Source: Winogradskyella ludwigii (GTDB lineage: Bacteria; Bacteroidota; Bacteroidia; Flavobacteriales; Flavobacteriaceae). Taken from it: a stretch of 64,000 nucleotides of DNA. Shown here in pieces: positions 10,535 through 18,186 of this stretch. Each line of letters opens with the position of its first letter. Position 1 is the stretch's first letter. The notes under the pieces were generated by a model. That model made no database searches, was not told the DNA's origin, and worked only from the letters and a program-made list of their open reading frames with translations. The stretch lies in contig NZ_JABFDF010000001.1 in assembly GCF_013403985.1 (NCBI RefSeq), forward strand, positions 558,001 to 622,000, given 5' to 3'. The position numbers were made by a program, and so were the translations under genes.

Positions 10535-10557
10535 ATTTCTCGCACAAGCAAGAATCT
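10535..10557. repeat. Diverged REP-like palindrome in the rsmH-ftsL gap
   Basis: TTCTCGC (10537-10543), spacer ACAA, GCAAGAA (10548-10554) forms a 7-bp stem with one mismatch. It resembles the ATTCCTGC/GCAGGAAT units at 5400-5471, with C-to-T and G-to-A changes in opposite arms that partly keep pairing, and the same ATCTA tail. The rest of the 100-bp gap (10532-10631) shows nothing coding. Confidence 0.45.
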
Positions 10558-10631
10558 ATTTTTTTTTATTGAATTTAATCCTGAATCACTATAACTACAT
10601 TCAGTGACCAACACTCAGCCACTAGCTTCAA

Positions 10632-11528
10632 TTATAACTTCTTTCCAACTCGAAGCTTTGCACTTCGCGCTCTATTATTAACTTTTATTTCTTCACGAGA
10701 AGGAACAACCAATCCACCTACCTTTTTCAATGGCACTTCAAAATTGCCAAACATATCGCGTTCTGGCTCACCTTCAAACAATCCATTTCTAATGAAACGC
10801 TTTACCAACCTATCTTCGAGAGAATGATAAGAGATAAAACTTAAGCGTCCATTTTTCTTTAAAATTTCAGGAGTTTGAATTAAAAGCTCTTTAAGCACTT
10901 CAATTTCCTGATTCACCTCAATACGAATCGCTTGATAAATCTGAGCTAATACTTTATTTTCTCTTTGATGATTTAAAAACTGTTTTAACACCGCTTTTAA
11001 CTGTTCGCTTGTTTTTATTTCTGCATTCTTACGTTCTTCAACAATTACTCTTGCCATTGCAGGAGCATTTCTTAATTCACCATATTGAAAAAGCACAGCT
11101 CTTAATTGCTCTTCCTCATAATCATTGATAACCTCAAAAGCAGATAACTTGCTATCTTGATTCATACGCATATCTAAATCGGCTTCAAAACGTGTAGAAA
11201 AACCACGTTCAGCAACATCAAATTGATGCGATGACACTCCGAAATCTGCTAACACACCATCAACCTCTTTTACTCCATAAAACCTTAAAAATCGTTTTAC
11301 GAATCTAAAATTCTCATTAATGAGTACAAATCGGTCATCCTCGATTTTATTTTCGAGCGCATCCTTATCCTGATCAAAAGCATATAACTTTCCATTTGGA
11401 CCTAATCTTGACAAAATTTCTCGACTATGACCTCCACCACCAAAAGTGACATCTACATAAACACCATCTGGTTTAATTGCTAAACCATCGACTGTTTCCT
11501 TAAGTAATACTGCATTATGATAATCCAT
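10632..11528 (-). CDS. rsmH: 16S rRNA (cytosine-1402-N4)-methyltransferase RsmH (MraW)
   Basis: SAM-dependent methyltransferase acting on 16S rRNA C1402. The 298-residue protein opens with the family-typical HNAVLLKETVDGL and has the SAM-binding VDVTFGGGGHS (about 24-34) and FISYHSLEDR near the C-terminal third. Its ATG lies 14 bp inside the mraZ 3' end, so the two are cotranscribed and probably coupled. Confidence 0.97.
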   Translation of the reverse strand: MDYHNAVLLKETVDGLAIKPDGVYVDVTFGGGGHSREILSRLGPNGKLYAFDQDKDALENKIEDDRFVLINENFRFVKRFLRFYGVKEVDGVLADFGVSSHQFDVAERGFSTRFEADLDMRMNQDSKLSAFEVINDYEEEQLRAVLFQYGELRNAPAMARVIVEERKNAEIKTSEQLKAVLKQFLNHQRENKVLAQIYQAIRIEVNQEIEVLKELLIQTPEILKKNGRLSFISYHSLEDRLVKRFIRNGLFEGEPERDMFGNFEVPLKKVGGLVVPSREEIKVNNRARSAKLRVGKKL

Positions 11529-11982
11529 CTTCGTCGTCTTGTCCCATTACTTCTTCGGCCAAATCAGCAAAATCTGAAGCCGCATCATCAATAGCTTGTT
11601 CGTATTTATCTTTATCCCAAATCTCAAGAATATTAACCGCAGAAGCTAAAACCACTTGCTTACTAATACCAGAAAAACCAATTAGATCTTTCGGAATTAA
11701 TAAACGACCAGTACTATCTACCTCTACTATTTTTACTCCTGCAGTAAAACGCCTAATAAAATCATTGTTCTTTTTCTTAAAACGATTAAGCTTGTTAATT
11801 TTCTCCATCATTTTATTCCATTCAGACATCGGATATAACTCCAAACACGGCTGAAAAACAGCACGCTTCAAAACAAAACCATCTTGCAAAGCTGATGACA
11901 ACTGCTTTTTAAGCATAGCAGGTATCATTAACCTTCCTTTGGCATCAGCTTTACATTCGTATGTTCCTATAAATGAATTCAA
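11515..11982 (-). CDS. mraZ: Transcriptional regulator MraZ (TTG start)
   Basis: First gene of the dcw operon, 155 residues. It has two AbrB-like half-domains, each with the DxxGR signature: DAKGRLMIPA near residue 14 and DSTGRLLIPKDL in the second half. MraZ forms a ring-shaped DNA-binding oligomer and represses its own operon. The start is TTG (11982-11980): the family N-terminus 'FIGTYECK' begins right after it and no ATG fits. A repeat array matching MraZ operators lies about 54-78 bp upstream. Confidence 0.95.
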   Translation of the reverse strand: MNSFIGTYECKADAKGRLMIPAMLKKQLSSALQDGFVLKRAVFQPCLELYPMSEWNKMMEKINKLNRFKKKNNDFIRRFTAGVKIVEVDSTGRLLIPKDLIGFSGISKQVVLASAVNILEIWDKDKYEQAIDDAASDFADLAEEVMGQDDEDGLS

Positions 11983-12015
11983 AAGACTTTACTTTCTACT
12001 TTAACGATTATTATT

Positions 12016-12023
12016 CAAATATA
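12016..12023 (-). promoter_or_regulatory. -7 promoter element of mraZ/dcw operon
   Basis: TATATTTG on the minus strand is an exact match to the Bacteroidota -7 consensus TAnnTTTG. Transcription would begin near 12010, giving a leader of about 28 nt before the mraZ TTG. The -33 region (about 12043) falls inside the TGTGG repeats. Confidence 0.7.
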
Positions 12024-12035
12024 TTGAAAAAATCA

Positions 12036-12060
12036 CCACATTTTACCACATTCTACCACA
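12036..12060 (-). promoter_or_regulatory. MraZ operator (three TGTGG repeats, 10-bp period)
   Basis: Three copies of TGTGG (12060-12056, 12050-12046, 12040-12036) are each followed by five variable bases, so they fall on the same DNA face. Known MraZ sites in E. coli and mollicutes are three or four TGGG/GTGG-like boxes with 5-nt spacers in front of mraZ; the match in layout and place is close. The array overlaps the expected -33 region, which fits autorepression. Confidence 0.75.
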
Positions 12061-12232
12061 TTTGTTGATAAGTTTTCAGATAGAACCTGTCGCAATTATT
12101 CGAACAGCAATGAATTCCACTTTGGAGCCAATATTATGTTGGTGGTAAATATTATCAACAATCGATTTGGCACTTTTCTCATAAAAAAAATCGATATTTT
12201 TTACTTATTATTTCTATTCTAAAGGATTTGGT

Positions 12233-12240
12233 TATATTTG
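12233..12240 (+). promoter_or_regulatory. -7 promoter element of the alpha/beta hydrolase gene
   Basis: TATATTTG, an exact TAnnTTTG match, ends 27 bp before the hydrolase ATG at 12268. It overlaps an in-frame TTG (12238) that would otherwise extend the gene, arguing against that start. No clear -33 TTTG is seen at the usual spacing. Confidence 0.55.
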
Positions 12241-12267
12241 TTAGAATACATAAGTACTAACTTGCAC

Positions 12268-13032
12268 ATGGCACACCTTTTAAAAAAAGAAAAGGATTTT
12301 AGATATATTGAAGTAGGCGAAGGCACACCAATTATTGTGTTGCATGGCTTAATGGGAGGGCTAAGTAACTTTGATGGTGTAACTAACTATTTCAGTTCTA
12401 ATGGTTATAAAGTTATTATACCCGAACTTCCTATCTATACCAAATCACTCCTTAAAACCAACGTGAAAAGCTTTGCTAATTACCTCAAAGATTTCATTGA
12501 ATACAAAGGTTTAAAAGATGTTATTTTATTAGGAAATTCTCTTGGTGGACACATTGGCTTATACCATACAAATCTGCATCCAGAAAAGATAAAAGCACTT
12601 GTTATTACAGGTAGTTCAGGTCTTTACGAAAGCGCTATGGGAGGTGGTTACACAAAACGTAGTGACTACGAAGTCATGAAAAAGAAAGCACAAGAAGTAT
12701 TTTACGATCCTGCTGTAGCCACAAAAGAAATTGTTGATGAAGTTTATGAAACCGTAAACGATCGTAACAAACTTATTAAAACCTTAGCTATTGCAAAAAG
12801 TGCTATCAGGCATAATATGGCTAAAGATCTTCCTAAAATGAATACACCTATTTGTATCATTTGGGGAAAAAACGATAGCGTAACACCACCTGAAGTCGCC
12901 GTAGAATTCAATGAATTGTTACCCGATTCTGAATTGTTTTGGATAGATAAATGTGGGCATGCTGCCATGATGGAACATCCTGATGAATTTAATGAGATTT
13001 TAATGAAATGGTTTGAGAAACGTGGGTTTTAA
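12268..13032 (+). CDS. Alpha/beta-fold hydrolase
   Basis: Cytoplasmic 254-residue hydrolase. From the ATG chosen, the oxyanion HG motif is HGLMGG (about 26-31), the nucleophile elbow is GNSLGG (Ser-91), and the acid and base are Asp-203 (GKNDSVTP) and His-231 (CGHAAMMEHP). The triad is complete. Substrate is unknown; esterase or acyl-ester hydrolase are the likely roles. It diverges from mraZ and is followed 191 bp later by engB. A 7-bp hairpin (13030-13046, triloop TTC) overlaps its stop codon. Confidence 0.85.
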   Translation: MAHLLKKEKDFRYIEVGEGTPIIVLHGLMGGLSNFDGVTNYFSSNGYKVIIPELPIYTKSLLKTNVKSFANYLKDFIEYKGLKDVILLGNSLGGHIGLYHTNLHPEKIKALVITGSSGLYESAMGGGYTKRSDYEVMKKKAQEVFYDPAVATKEIVDEVYETVNDRNKLIKTLAIAKSAIRHNMAKDLPKMNTPICIIWGKNDSVTPPEVAVEFNELLPDSELFWIDKCGHAAMMEHPDEFNEILMKWFEKRGF

Positions 13033-13152
13033 TAACTTCGTTATTACCAGCCACTATTTTATACAGCACTATTAGGTTACATTTAAGTACCAAAAAAAAT
13101 AAAAGAACAATCTGTGTTCTTTACAGTAATATTAAAGTTTAACCAATCTTCA

Positions 13153-13182
13153 CTTCCCTTCGGGAAGATGTCTAAATAGACA
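13153..13182. repeat. Two adjacent perfect palindromes upstream of engB
   Basis: CTTCCC (13153-13158), TTC, GGGAAG (13162-13167) is followed at once by TGTCTA (13169-13174), AA, TAGACA (13177-13182). Both have perfect 6-bp arms. With the next palindrome at 13199-13218 they make three hairpins in about 65 bp, directly before engB. No T-tract follows, so they are not ordinary terminators. Confidence 0.6.
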
Positions 13183-13198
13183 GATAGGATTTAAAAAG

Positions 13199-13218
13199 AT
13201 TCTTGCTTCTGCAAGAAC
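13199..13218. repeat. REP-like palindrome just before engB
   Basis: TTCTTGC (13200-13206), loop TTCT, GCAAGAA (13211-13217) is a perfect 7-bp stem. Against the unit at 5403-5422 the arm change C-to-T is matched by G-to-A in the other arm, so the pairing is kept. It contains an in-frame TTG (13203) that is not a credible start for engB. Confidence 0.55.
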
Positions 13219-13223
13219 TAAAG

Positions 13224-13841
13224 ATGAAAATAAAATCAGCCGAATTTGTAGTTAGTAATTCTGAAGTTACTAAATGTCCAAAAAACAACTTACCTGAATA
13301 TGCTTTTATAGGCCGAAGTAATGTTGGTAAATCTTCATTGATTAATATGCTAACGGACCGAAAAAGTTTAGCTAAAACATCTGGAAGACCTGGAAAAACA
13401 CAATTAATCAATCATTTCCTTATTAACGACATTTGGTACTTAGTAGATTTACCAGGTTATGGGTATGCTCGTGTTTCAAAATCTTCTAAGAAGAAATTTC
13501 AGAAGTTTATAACTGATTATTTTGAGCAACGCACACAATTGGTTTCTGCTTTTGTATTAGTAGATATAAGACATAAACCTCAGCCTATAGATTTAGAATT
13601 TATGGAATATATGGGAGAAAGTGAAATACCATTTGGAATCATTTTCACTAAAGCTGATAAGTTAAAACCTAAAGCAATTGAGCGCCAAGTAGATGAATAT
13701 TGTCAAGAACTGCTTAAGTCTTGGACTGAATTACCACCTTACTTTATAACTTCGGCATCAAAAAACATAGGTAAAGACGAGGTTTTAAATTTTATAGGTA
13801 GTACTAACGAAGAGATTGAAGAACTTCGCGCAAATAATTAA
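13224..13841 (+). CDS. engB: Ribosome biogenesis GTP-binding protein EngB (YihA/YsxC)
   Basis: GTPase of 205 residues needed for large-subunit assembly and often essential. G1 is GRSNVGKSS (30-38), G3 is DLPGYGYA and G4 is TKADK. The ATG at 13224 gives the usual N-terminus MKIKSAEFVVSN; the TTG at 13203 would add seven residues from within a palindrome and is rejected. Its end lies one base from the convergent permease gene. Confidence 0.96.
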   Translation: MKIKSAEFVVSNSEVTKCPKNNLPEYAFIGRSNVGKSSLINMLTDRKSLAKTSGRPGKTQLINHFLINDIWYLVDLPGYGYARVSKSSKKKFQKFITDYFEQRTQLVSAFVLVDIRHKPQPIDLEFMEYMGESEIPFGIIFTKADKLKPKAIERQVDEYCQELLKSWTELPPYFITSASKNIGKDEVLNFIGSTNEEIEELRANN

Positions 13842-13842
13842 C

Positions 13843-14937
13843 TTAAGTCTTTACATCTAGCGCATCTCGCAAAGCGTTACCAACTAGCATAAACGCCATT
13901 ACCAAGAGCATAATACAAAGTCCTGGTATTAAAGCCAAATACGGTTTACCTAAAATAATATAATTATAATGATCTTTAATCATTGCTCCCCAACTTGCCA
14001 TTGGCGGCTGTGCTCCAATACCTAAAAAACTCAAACCACTTTCTATTAAAATAGCTGCGGCAAAATTAGCCGCTGAAATAACAATTAAGGGACCAAAAAT
14101 ATTAGGTAATATGTGTGTTGTTATAATCCTATAATCTTTGTAACCTAAAGCTCTAGCTGCGGTAACATATTGCATTTCTTTTGCACTAATCATCTGACCT
14201 CTTACCACTCTAGCAACTTCTACCCACATTGTTAAGCCTACCGCAATAAAAACTTGCCAAAAGCCTTTACCCAATGCTAAAGTAATAGCAATAACTAACA
14301 ATAATGTTGGAATAGACCATGTGATATTAATTACCCACATGATAAAAGCATCTACTTTTCCTCCATAATAACCCGCTAAGCTTCCCATTAAAAGTCCTAC
14401 AATTAATGAAATAAAGACAGCTACGAAACCAATAAAAAAGGAAATTCGTGAACCTATTAATACACGACTTAAATAGTCTCTTCCATATTTATCTGTTCCA
14501 AAAGTGAATCTCCTATTAGCGATATAGTCTTTATAGTCTGAATTTGGAAATCGAGATAAATCGATTTGTTTCTCTTGACCTTGCAAACCATCTGATGCAT
14601 ATTCTACATAATGTAAAACATCATTTTTTAGCTGGTAAGATTGAATAGGAATTTCTGTATCTGTATTGAGTTTTCCGAAAAATAGTTTTGAAAAGAAGTT
14701 TTGCTCAGATTCAATTCTTGATGGAATGGTTAACATTTGCACCTCAAAACCAGGTAATTCTGAATGAATTGACAAATGCATCTGATTAGCATTCTTTGAA
14801 GCATCTGGAGCTAATAAATACGCAAAAACAGAAGTTAAGCCAATACAAGCAATAATAAGTATACTAAAAACGCCCCAAAAGTTTTTTTTAAACTTTTGAA
14901 GCGCTAGTTTGGATAATGAATTACTTTGATTGCTCAT
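13843..14937 (-). CDS. ABC transporter permease, DppC/OppC family
   Basis: Inner-membrane permease of 364 residues: one N-terminal membrane helix (about 18-42), an extended non-membrane segment of about 100 residues, then a five-helix transport domain with the EAA loop (EMQYVTAARALGYKDYRI) that docks onto an ATPase. The family moves peptides, nickel or related substrates, but no ATPase, partner permease or binding protein is encoded nearby, so the substrate is unknown. It follows prc by 8 bp and is probably cotranscribed with it. Confidence 0.88.
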   Translation of the reverse strand: MSNQSNSLSKLALQKFKKNFWGVFSILIIACIGLTSVFAYLLAPDASKNANQMHLSIHSELPGFEVQMLTIPSRIESEQNFFSKLFFGKLNTDTEIPIQSYQLKNDVLHYVEYASDGLQGQEKQIDLSRFPNSDYKDYIANRRFTFGTDKYGRDYLSRVLIGSRISFFIGFVAVFISLIVGLLMGSLAGYYGGKVDAFIMWVINITWSIPTLLLVIAITLALGKGFWQVFIAVGLTMWVEVARVVRGQMISAKEMQYVTAARALGYKDYRIITTHILPNIFGPLIVISAANFAAAILIESGLSFLGIGAQPPMASWGAMIKDHYNYIILGKPYLALIPGLCIMLLVMAFMLVGNALRDALDVKT

Positions 14938-14945
14938 TTATGACC

Positions 14946-17123
14946 TTAATTCTTCACAGAATTAGCAACCTTATTTTTAATAGTATAAGACATTTTTATG
15001 TCATCTAAAACATTAATAGCCTCTTCAACATAAACATCTTTAGCTAAAGCTTTATGCCAACGATCACGTTTTTCCATTAAGATAGAATCGGCATCCATAA
15101 GTTTCATTTCATAAGGTAAAGACGTAAATGTTAGATTCGTTTCATATTCTGAAAGCTTAGAAAAACGCTTAGCTTCTTCTTCATTTATTTGCATTTCCTT
15201 TTTATAAGTCTCATAATTTAAAGAATATGATTCTCTATCTCTTATTTTCTTAACCCATTGCGCATTGGCATCAATAAGTTTCAGTTGTGTATTATTTGCC
15301 ATTCGTGCTTTACTATTACTAATTGTAGTTTCATAGTCGAAATAATTTTCCCACACACTGTAATCAGCAGAATCAATTTTATCCCAAGGCAATGGGTTTT
15401 CTTGATTTTTCTCTCCAATATCAATATAACTATAACGGTCTGGAACAACAACATCACTCTTAACGCCTTCTAGCTGTGTAGAGCCACCATTAATTCTGTA
15501 AAACTTTTGTGTTGTAAACTTTAAAGCGCCCATATCGCCTTTGGTATTATTCTTAACCATTCGGTTTAAATCCATCACAGTTTGCACTGTTCCTTTTCCA
15601 TAAGTTTGCTTACTTCCAATAACTACTGCACGTTTGTAATCTTGCATTGCCGCAGCTAAAATTTCTGAAGCCGAAGCCGATAATTCATTTACCAAAATAA
15701 CCAATGGTCCATCCCAAATGATTGCTTTATCCTTATCACTAAGCACTTCTTTAGCTTCTCCTGTTGTTTTTACTTGTACCACAGGACCTTCTTCAATAAA
15801 TAAACCAGCGATATCAACAACGGTTTGTAAAGAACCTCCTCCGTTATTTCTTAAGTCCATAACTAAGCCTTCTACTCCTTCTTCTTTTAATCTTAAAATT
15901 TCTTGCTTAACATCTGAAGCTGCATTTCGTTTGTTATAATCTTCAAAACTGATATAAAACTTAGGTAAGTTGATAATTCCAAAAGTTTTTCCTTCCTTTT
16001 CAACTATTGAAGATTTCGCATAGGTTTCTTCTAATTCTACAATATCACGAGTAATTGAAATATCCTTAATAGTACCATCTACCTTTTTTAATGATAAGGT
16101 TACAACAGTTCCTTTAGGACCTTTGATAAACTTAATTGCATCATCCAAACGCATACCTACAACATTAATAGCCTCTTCTTCATCCTCTTGTTTCACTTTT
16201 AATATTTGATCGCCAACTTCTAGCTCGTCTGCTCTCCATGCCGGACCACCACTAATAATTTCGTTTACCATGATACCATCTACTTTCTTTTGTAAACGAG
16301 CACCTATACCTTCAAATTTTCCTGAAATATCTCTATCAAAACGCTCTTTATCTTCTGGTGCGAAATAAAATGTATGAGGATCAAATTCTTCTACAATGGC
16401 ATTTATATAAACTGCAAACCAATCGTTACGTGTTCTGTCTTCAATATAATCATAAAGTTCATCAAGTGATTTTTTAGTTAATAAACGTGCTTCCGTTTCT
16501 AACTCTTTAATCGTTTTAGCCTTTTCTGATTTAGATTTTTTATTAGAACTCACAAAATCGCCTTCTGCTATTGCATCAGGATCAAGACTTACTTCATATT
16601 TTACAACACCATCATCGTAATTTGCAATGGTAGAAAATTTAAGTTGTTTTCTCCAACGCTCTTTCATCTCACGTTTGTTAGCTACATAAGTGAGCTCTTT
16701 ATAATCTGCATTGTAGCTTTCCTCCTTTGAAAAATCAAATGATTTTTCTAGAATACCTGTATACAATTCCTTAGACTCTGCAATACGCTCTAATAATCTC
16801 TCATGCGTTAAATTGAAAAACGATACATCATAAGCCTTAATCTGATCGTCAATTTCATCTCTGTAAGCTTCAAATTCTTTAATATCTGAGGCATAAAAAT
16901 AACGTTTAAATGGGTCTAGATTATTTAAATAATCATCAAAGACATTCTCTGAAAAATCATCATTAATATCCTTAGGCTCAAAATGACCTTGATCTAACAG
17001 ATAAGTAATCAATTGAATAAGCAATTTATCTTTATCTGGATCTTCAAACTTTTTACTTGTAAAACTACATGACGCAAACGCGATCAATAATGCTAGTAAC
17101 AAAAACTTATAATTCCCTTTCAT
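14946..17123 (-). CDS. prc: Carboxy-terminal processing protease (Tsp/Prc), lipoprotein
   Basis: S41 serine protease that degrades or trims envelope proteins. The 725-residue protein has a lipoprotein signal (LLIAFASC, Cys-19), a PDZ domain (about 270-355) and a catalytic region with NELSASASEILAAAMQDY; Ser-484 and Lys-510 fit the E. coli Prc dyad. A C-terminal Tsp-type extension follows. Its start faces surE across a 261-bp gap holding a 9-bp inverted repeat. Confidence 0.95.
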   Translation of the reverse strand: MKGNYKFLLLALLIAFASCSFTSKKFEDPDKDKLLIQLITYLLDQGHFEPKDINDDFSENVFDDYLNNLDPFKRYFYASDIKEFEAYRDEIDDQIKAYDVSFFNLTHERLLERIAESKELYTGILEKSFDFSKEESYNADYKELTYVANKREMKERWRKQLKFSTIANYDDGVVKYEVSLDPDAIAEGDFVSSNKKSKSEKAKTIKELETEARLLTKKSLDELYDYIEDRTRNDWFAVYINAIVEEFDPHTFYFAPEDKERFDRDISGKFEGIGARLQKKVDGIMVNEIISGGPAWRADELEVGDQILKVKQEDEEEAINVVGMRLDDAIKFIKGPKGTVVTLSLKKVDGTIKDISITRDIVELEETYAKSSIVEKEGKTFGIINLPKFYISFEDYNKRNAASDVKQEILRLKEEGVEGLVMDLRNNGGGSLQTVVDIAGLFIEEGPVVQVKTTGEAKEVLSDKDKAIIWDGPLVILVNELSASASEILAAAMQDYKRAVVIGSKQTYGKGTVQTVMDLNRMVKNNTKGDMGALKFTTQKFYRINGGSTQLEGVKSDVVVPDRYSYIDIGEKNQENPLPWDKIDSADYSVWENYFDYETTISNSKARMANNTQLKLIDANAQWVKKIRDRESYSLNYETYKKEMQINEEEAKRFSKLSEYETNLTFTSLPYEMKLMDADSILMEKRDRWHKALAKDVYVEEAINVLDDIKMSYTIKNKVANSVKN

Positions 17124-17176
17124 TCTTCTTTTTTCTTTTTATTTCAAATTCTGATAAAATGTGCTCGACTTATAAC

Positions 17177-17203
17177 TTACTATCATCAATGAAGTGATAG
17201 TAA
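17177..17203. repeat. Perfect 9-bp inverted repeat in the prc-surE divergent gap
   Basis: TTACTATCA (17177-17185) and TGATAGTAA (17195-17203) are separated by 9 bases. It lies about 54 bp upstream of the prc ATG. No T-tract follows on either strand, so an operator or 5'-leader hairpin is more likely than a terminator. The rest of 17124-17384 shows nothing I can name. Confidence 0.6.
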
Positions 17204-17384
17204 TTTAGCCTATTCATTTTTCTTTTATTTAATTCTGATTAAGTAGGCTTTTCAATATTCCACTAAAATAGATGAAAAAACCGTGCCATAAAAAATCGAA
17301 GCACTAATTTTTTGTTAAAGACGATATTATCCAAAATACGCTAGCTTTTTACTATTTTTACAACTCAATAAACCCTTGCTTAAA

Positions 17385-18158
17385 ATGGCTGAACGTCCTT
17401 TAATTCTAGTTGTCAACGATGATGGTATAACTGCTCCTGGCATAAGAACCTTAATTTCTGTTATGAACTTAATAGGTGATGTTGTTGTGGTTGCACCTGA
17501 TAGTCCGCAAAGTGCTATGGGACATGCTATAACCATCAATTCTACCTTACATATTGAAAAGGTAACCATAGATGGAAAACAACCTGAATATAGTTGTTCT
17601 GGAACTCCTGCAGATTGTGTAAAACTCGCTGTAAATGAAATTTTAGAACGACGACCAGATATTTGTGTTTCAGGAATTAATCATGGTTCAAATTCGTCTA
17701 TAAATGTTATTTATTCTGGCACTATGAGTGCCGCCTTAGAAGCTGGTATTGAAGGAATTCCTGCAATCGGTTTTTCACTATTAGATTATAACTGGAATGC
17801 TAATTTTGAACATTGTAAATCGTTTATAGAAACCATAACAAGACAAGTCTTAAAAAATGGCTTACCTGATGGTGTGGTTTTAAATGTAAATCTTCCTAAT
17901 TTAGAAGAAAAGGCTATAAAAGGCATTAAAATCTGTAGACAAGCCCGCGCCAATTGGGAAGAAGAATTTGATAAACGTACTAACCCAATGGGTCGCGATT
18001 ACTATTGGCTTACGGGTAAGTTTGTAAATATGGATGAAGGCCAAGATACTGACGAATGGGCTTTAGAACACGGTTATGTTTCAGTGGTACCTGTTCATTT
18101 TGATTTAACTGCTCACCATACTATTCAGACTTTAAATACTTGGAAATTGAATGATTAA
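17385..18158 (+). CDS. surE: 5'/3'-nucleotidase SurE
   Basis: Metal-dependent nucleoside monophosphatase, 257 residues from ATG 17385. The N-terminal NDDG motif (in LILVVNDDGITAPG) carries the metal-binding Asp pair, and SGTPADCVKLA and SGINHGSN are family signatures. A TTG at 17376 would add three residues and is less likely. It heads a plus-strand run with lpxB 28 bp downstream. Confidence 0.96.
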   Translation: MAERPLILVVNDDGITAPGIRTLISVMNLIGDVVVVAPDSPQSAMGHAITINSTLHIEKVTIDGKQPEYSCSGTPADCVKLAVNEILERRPDICVSGINHGSNSSINVIYSGTMSAALEAGIEGIPAIGFSLLDYNWNANFEHCKSFIETITRQVLKNGLPDGVVLNVNLPNLEEKAIKGIKICRQARANWEEEFDKRTNPMGRDYYWLTGKFVNMDEGQDTDEWALEHGYVSVVPVHFDLTAHHTIQTLNTWKLND

Positions 18159-18186
18159 AACCTTTATAAAAAATAAGTCCAAATAA

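Noticed and set aside
12238-12267. TTG start for the alpha/beta hydrolase
   Set aside because: It overlaps the -7 promoter element, so it would not be in the transcript.
13203-13223. TTG start for engB
   Set aside because: It lies in a palindrome loop region; ATG 13224 gives the conserved N-terminus.
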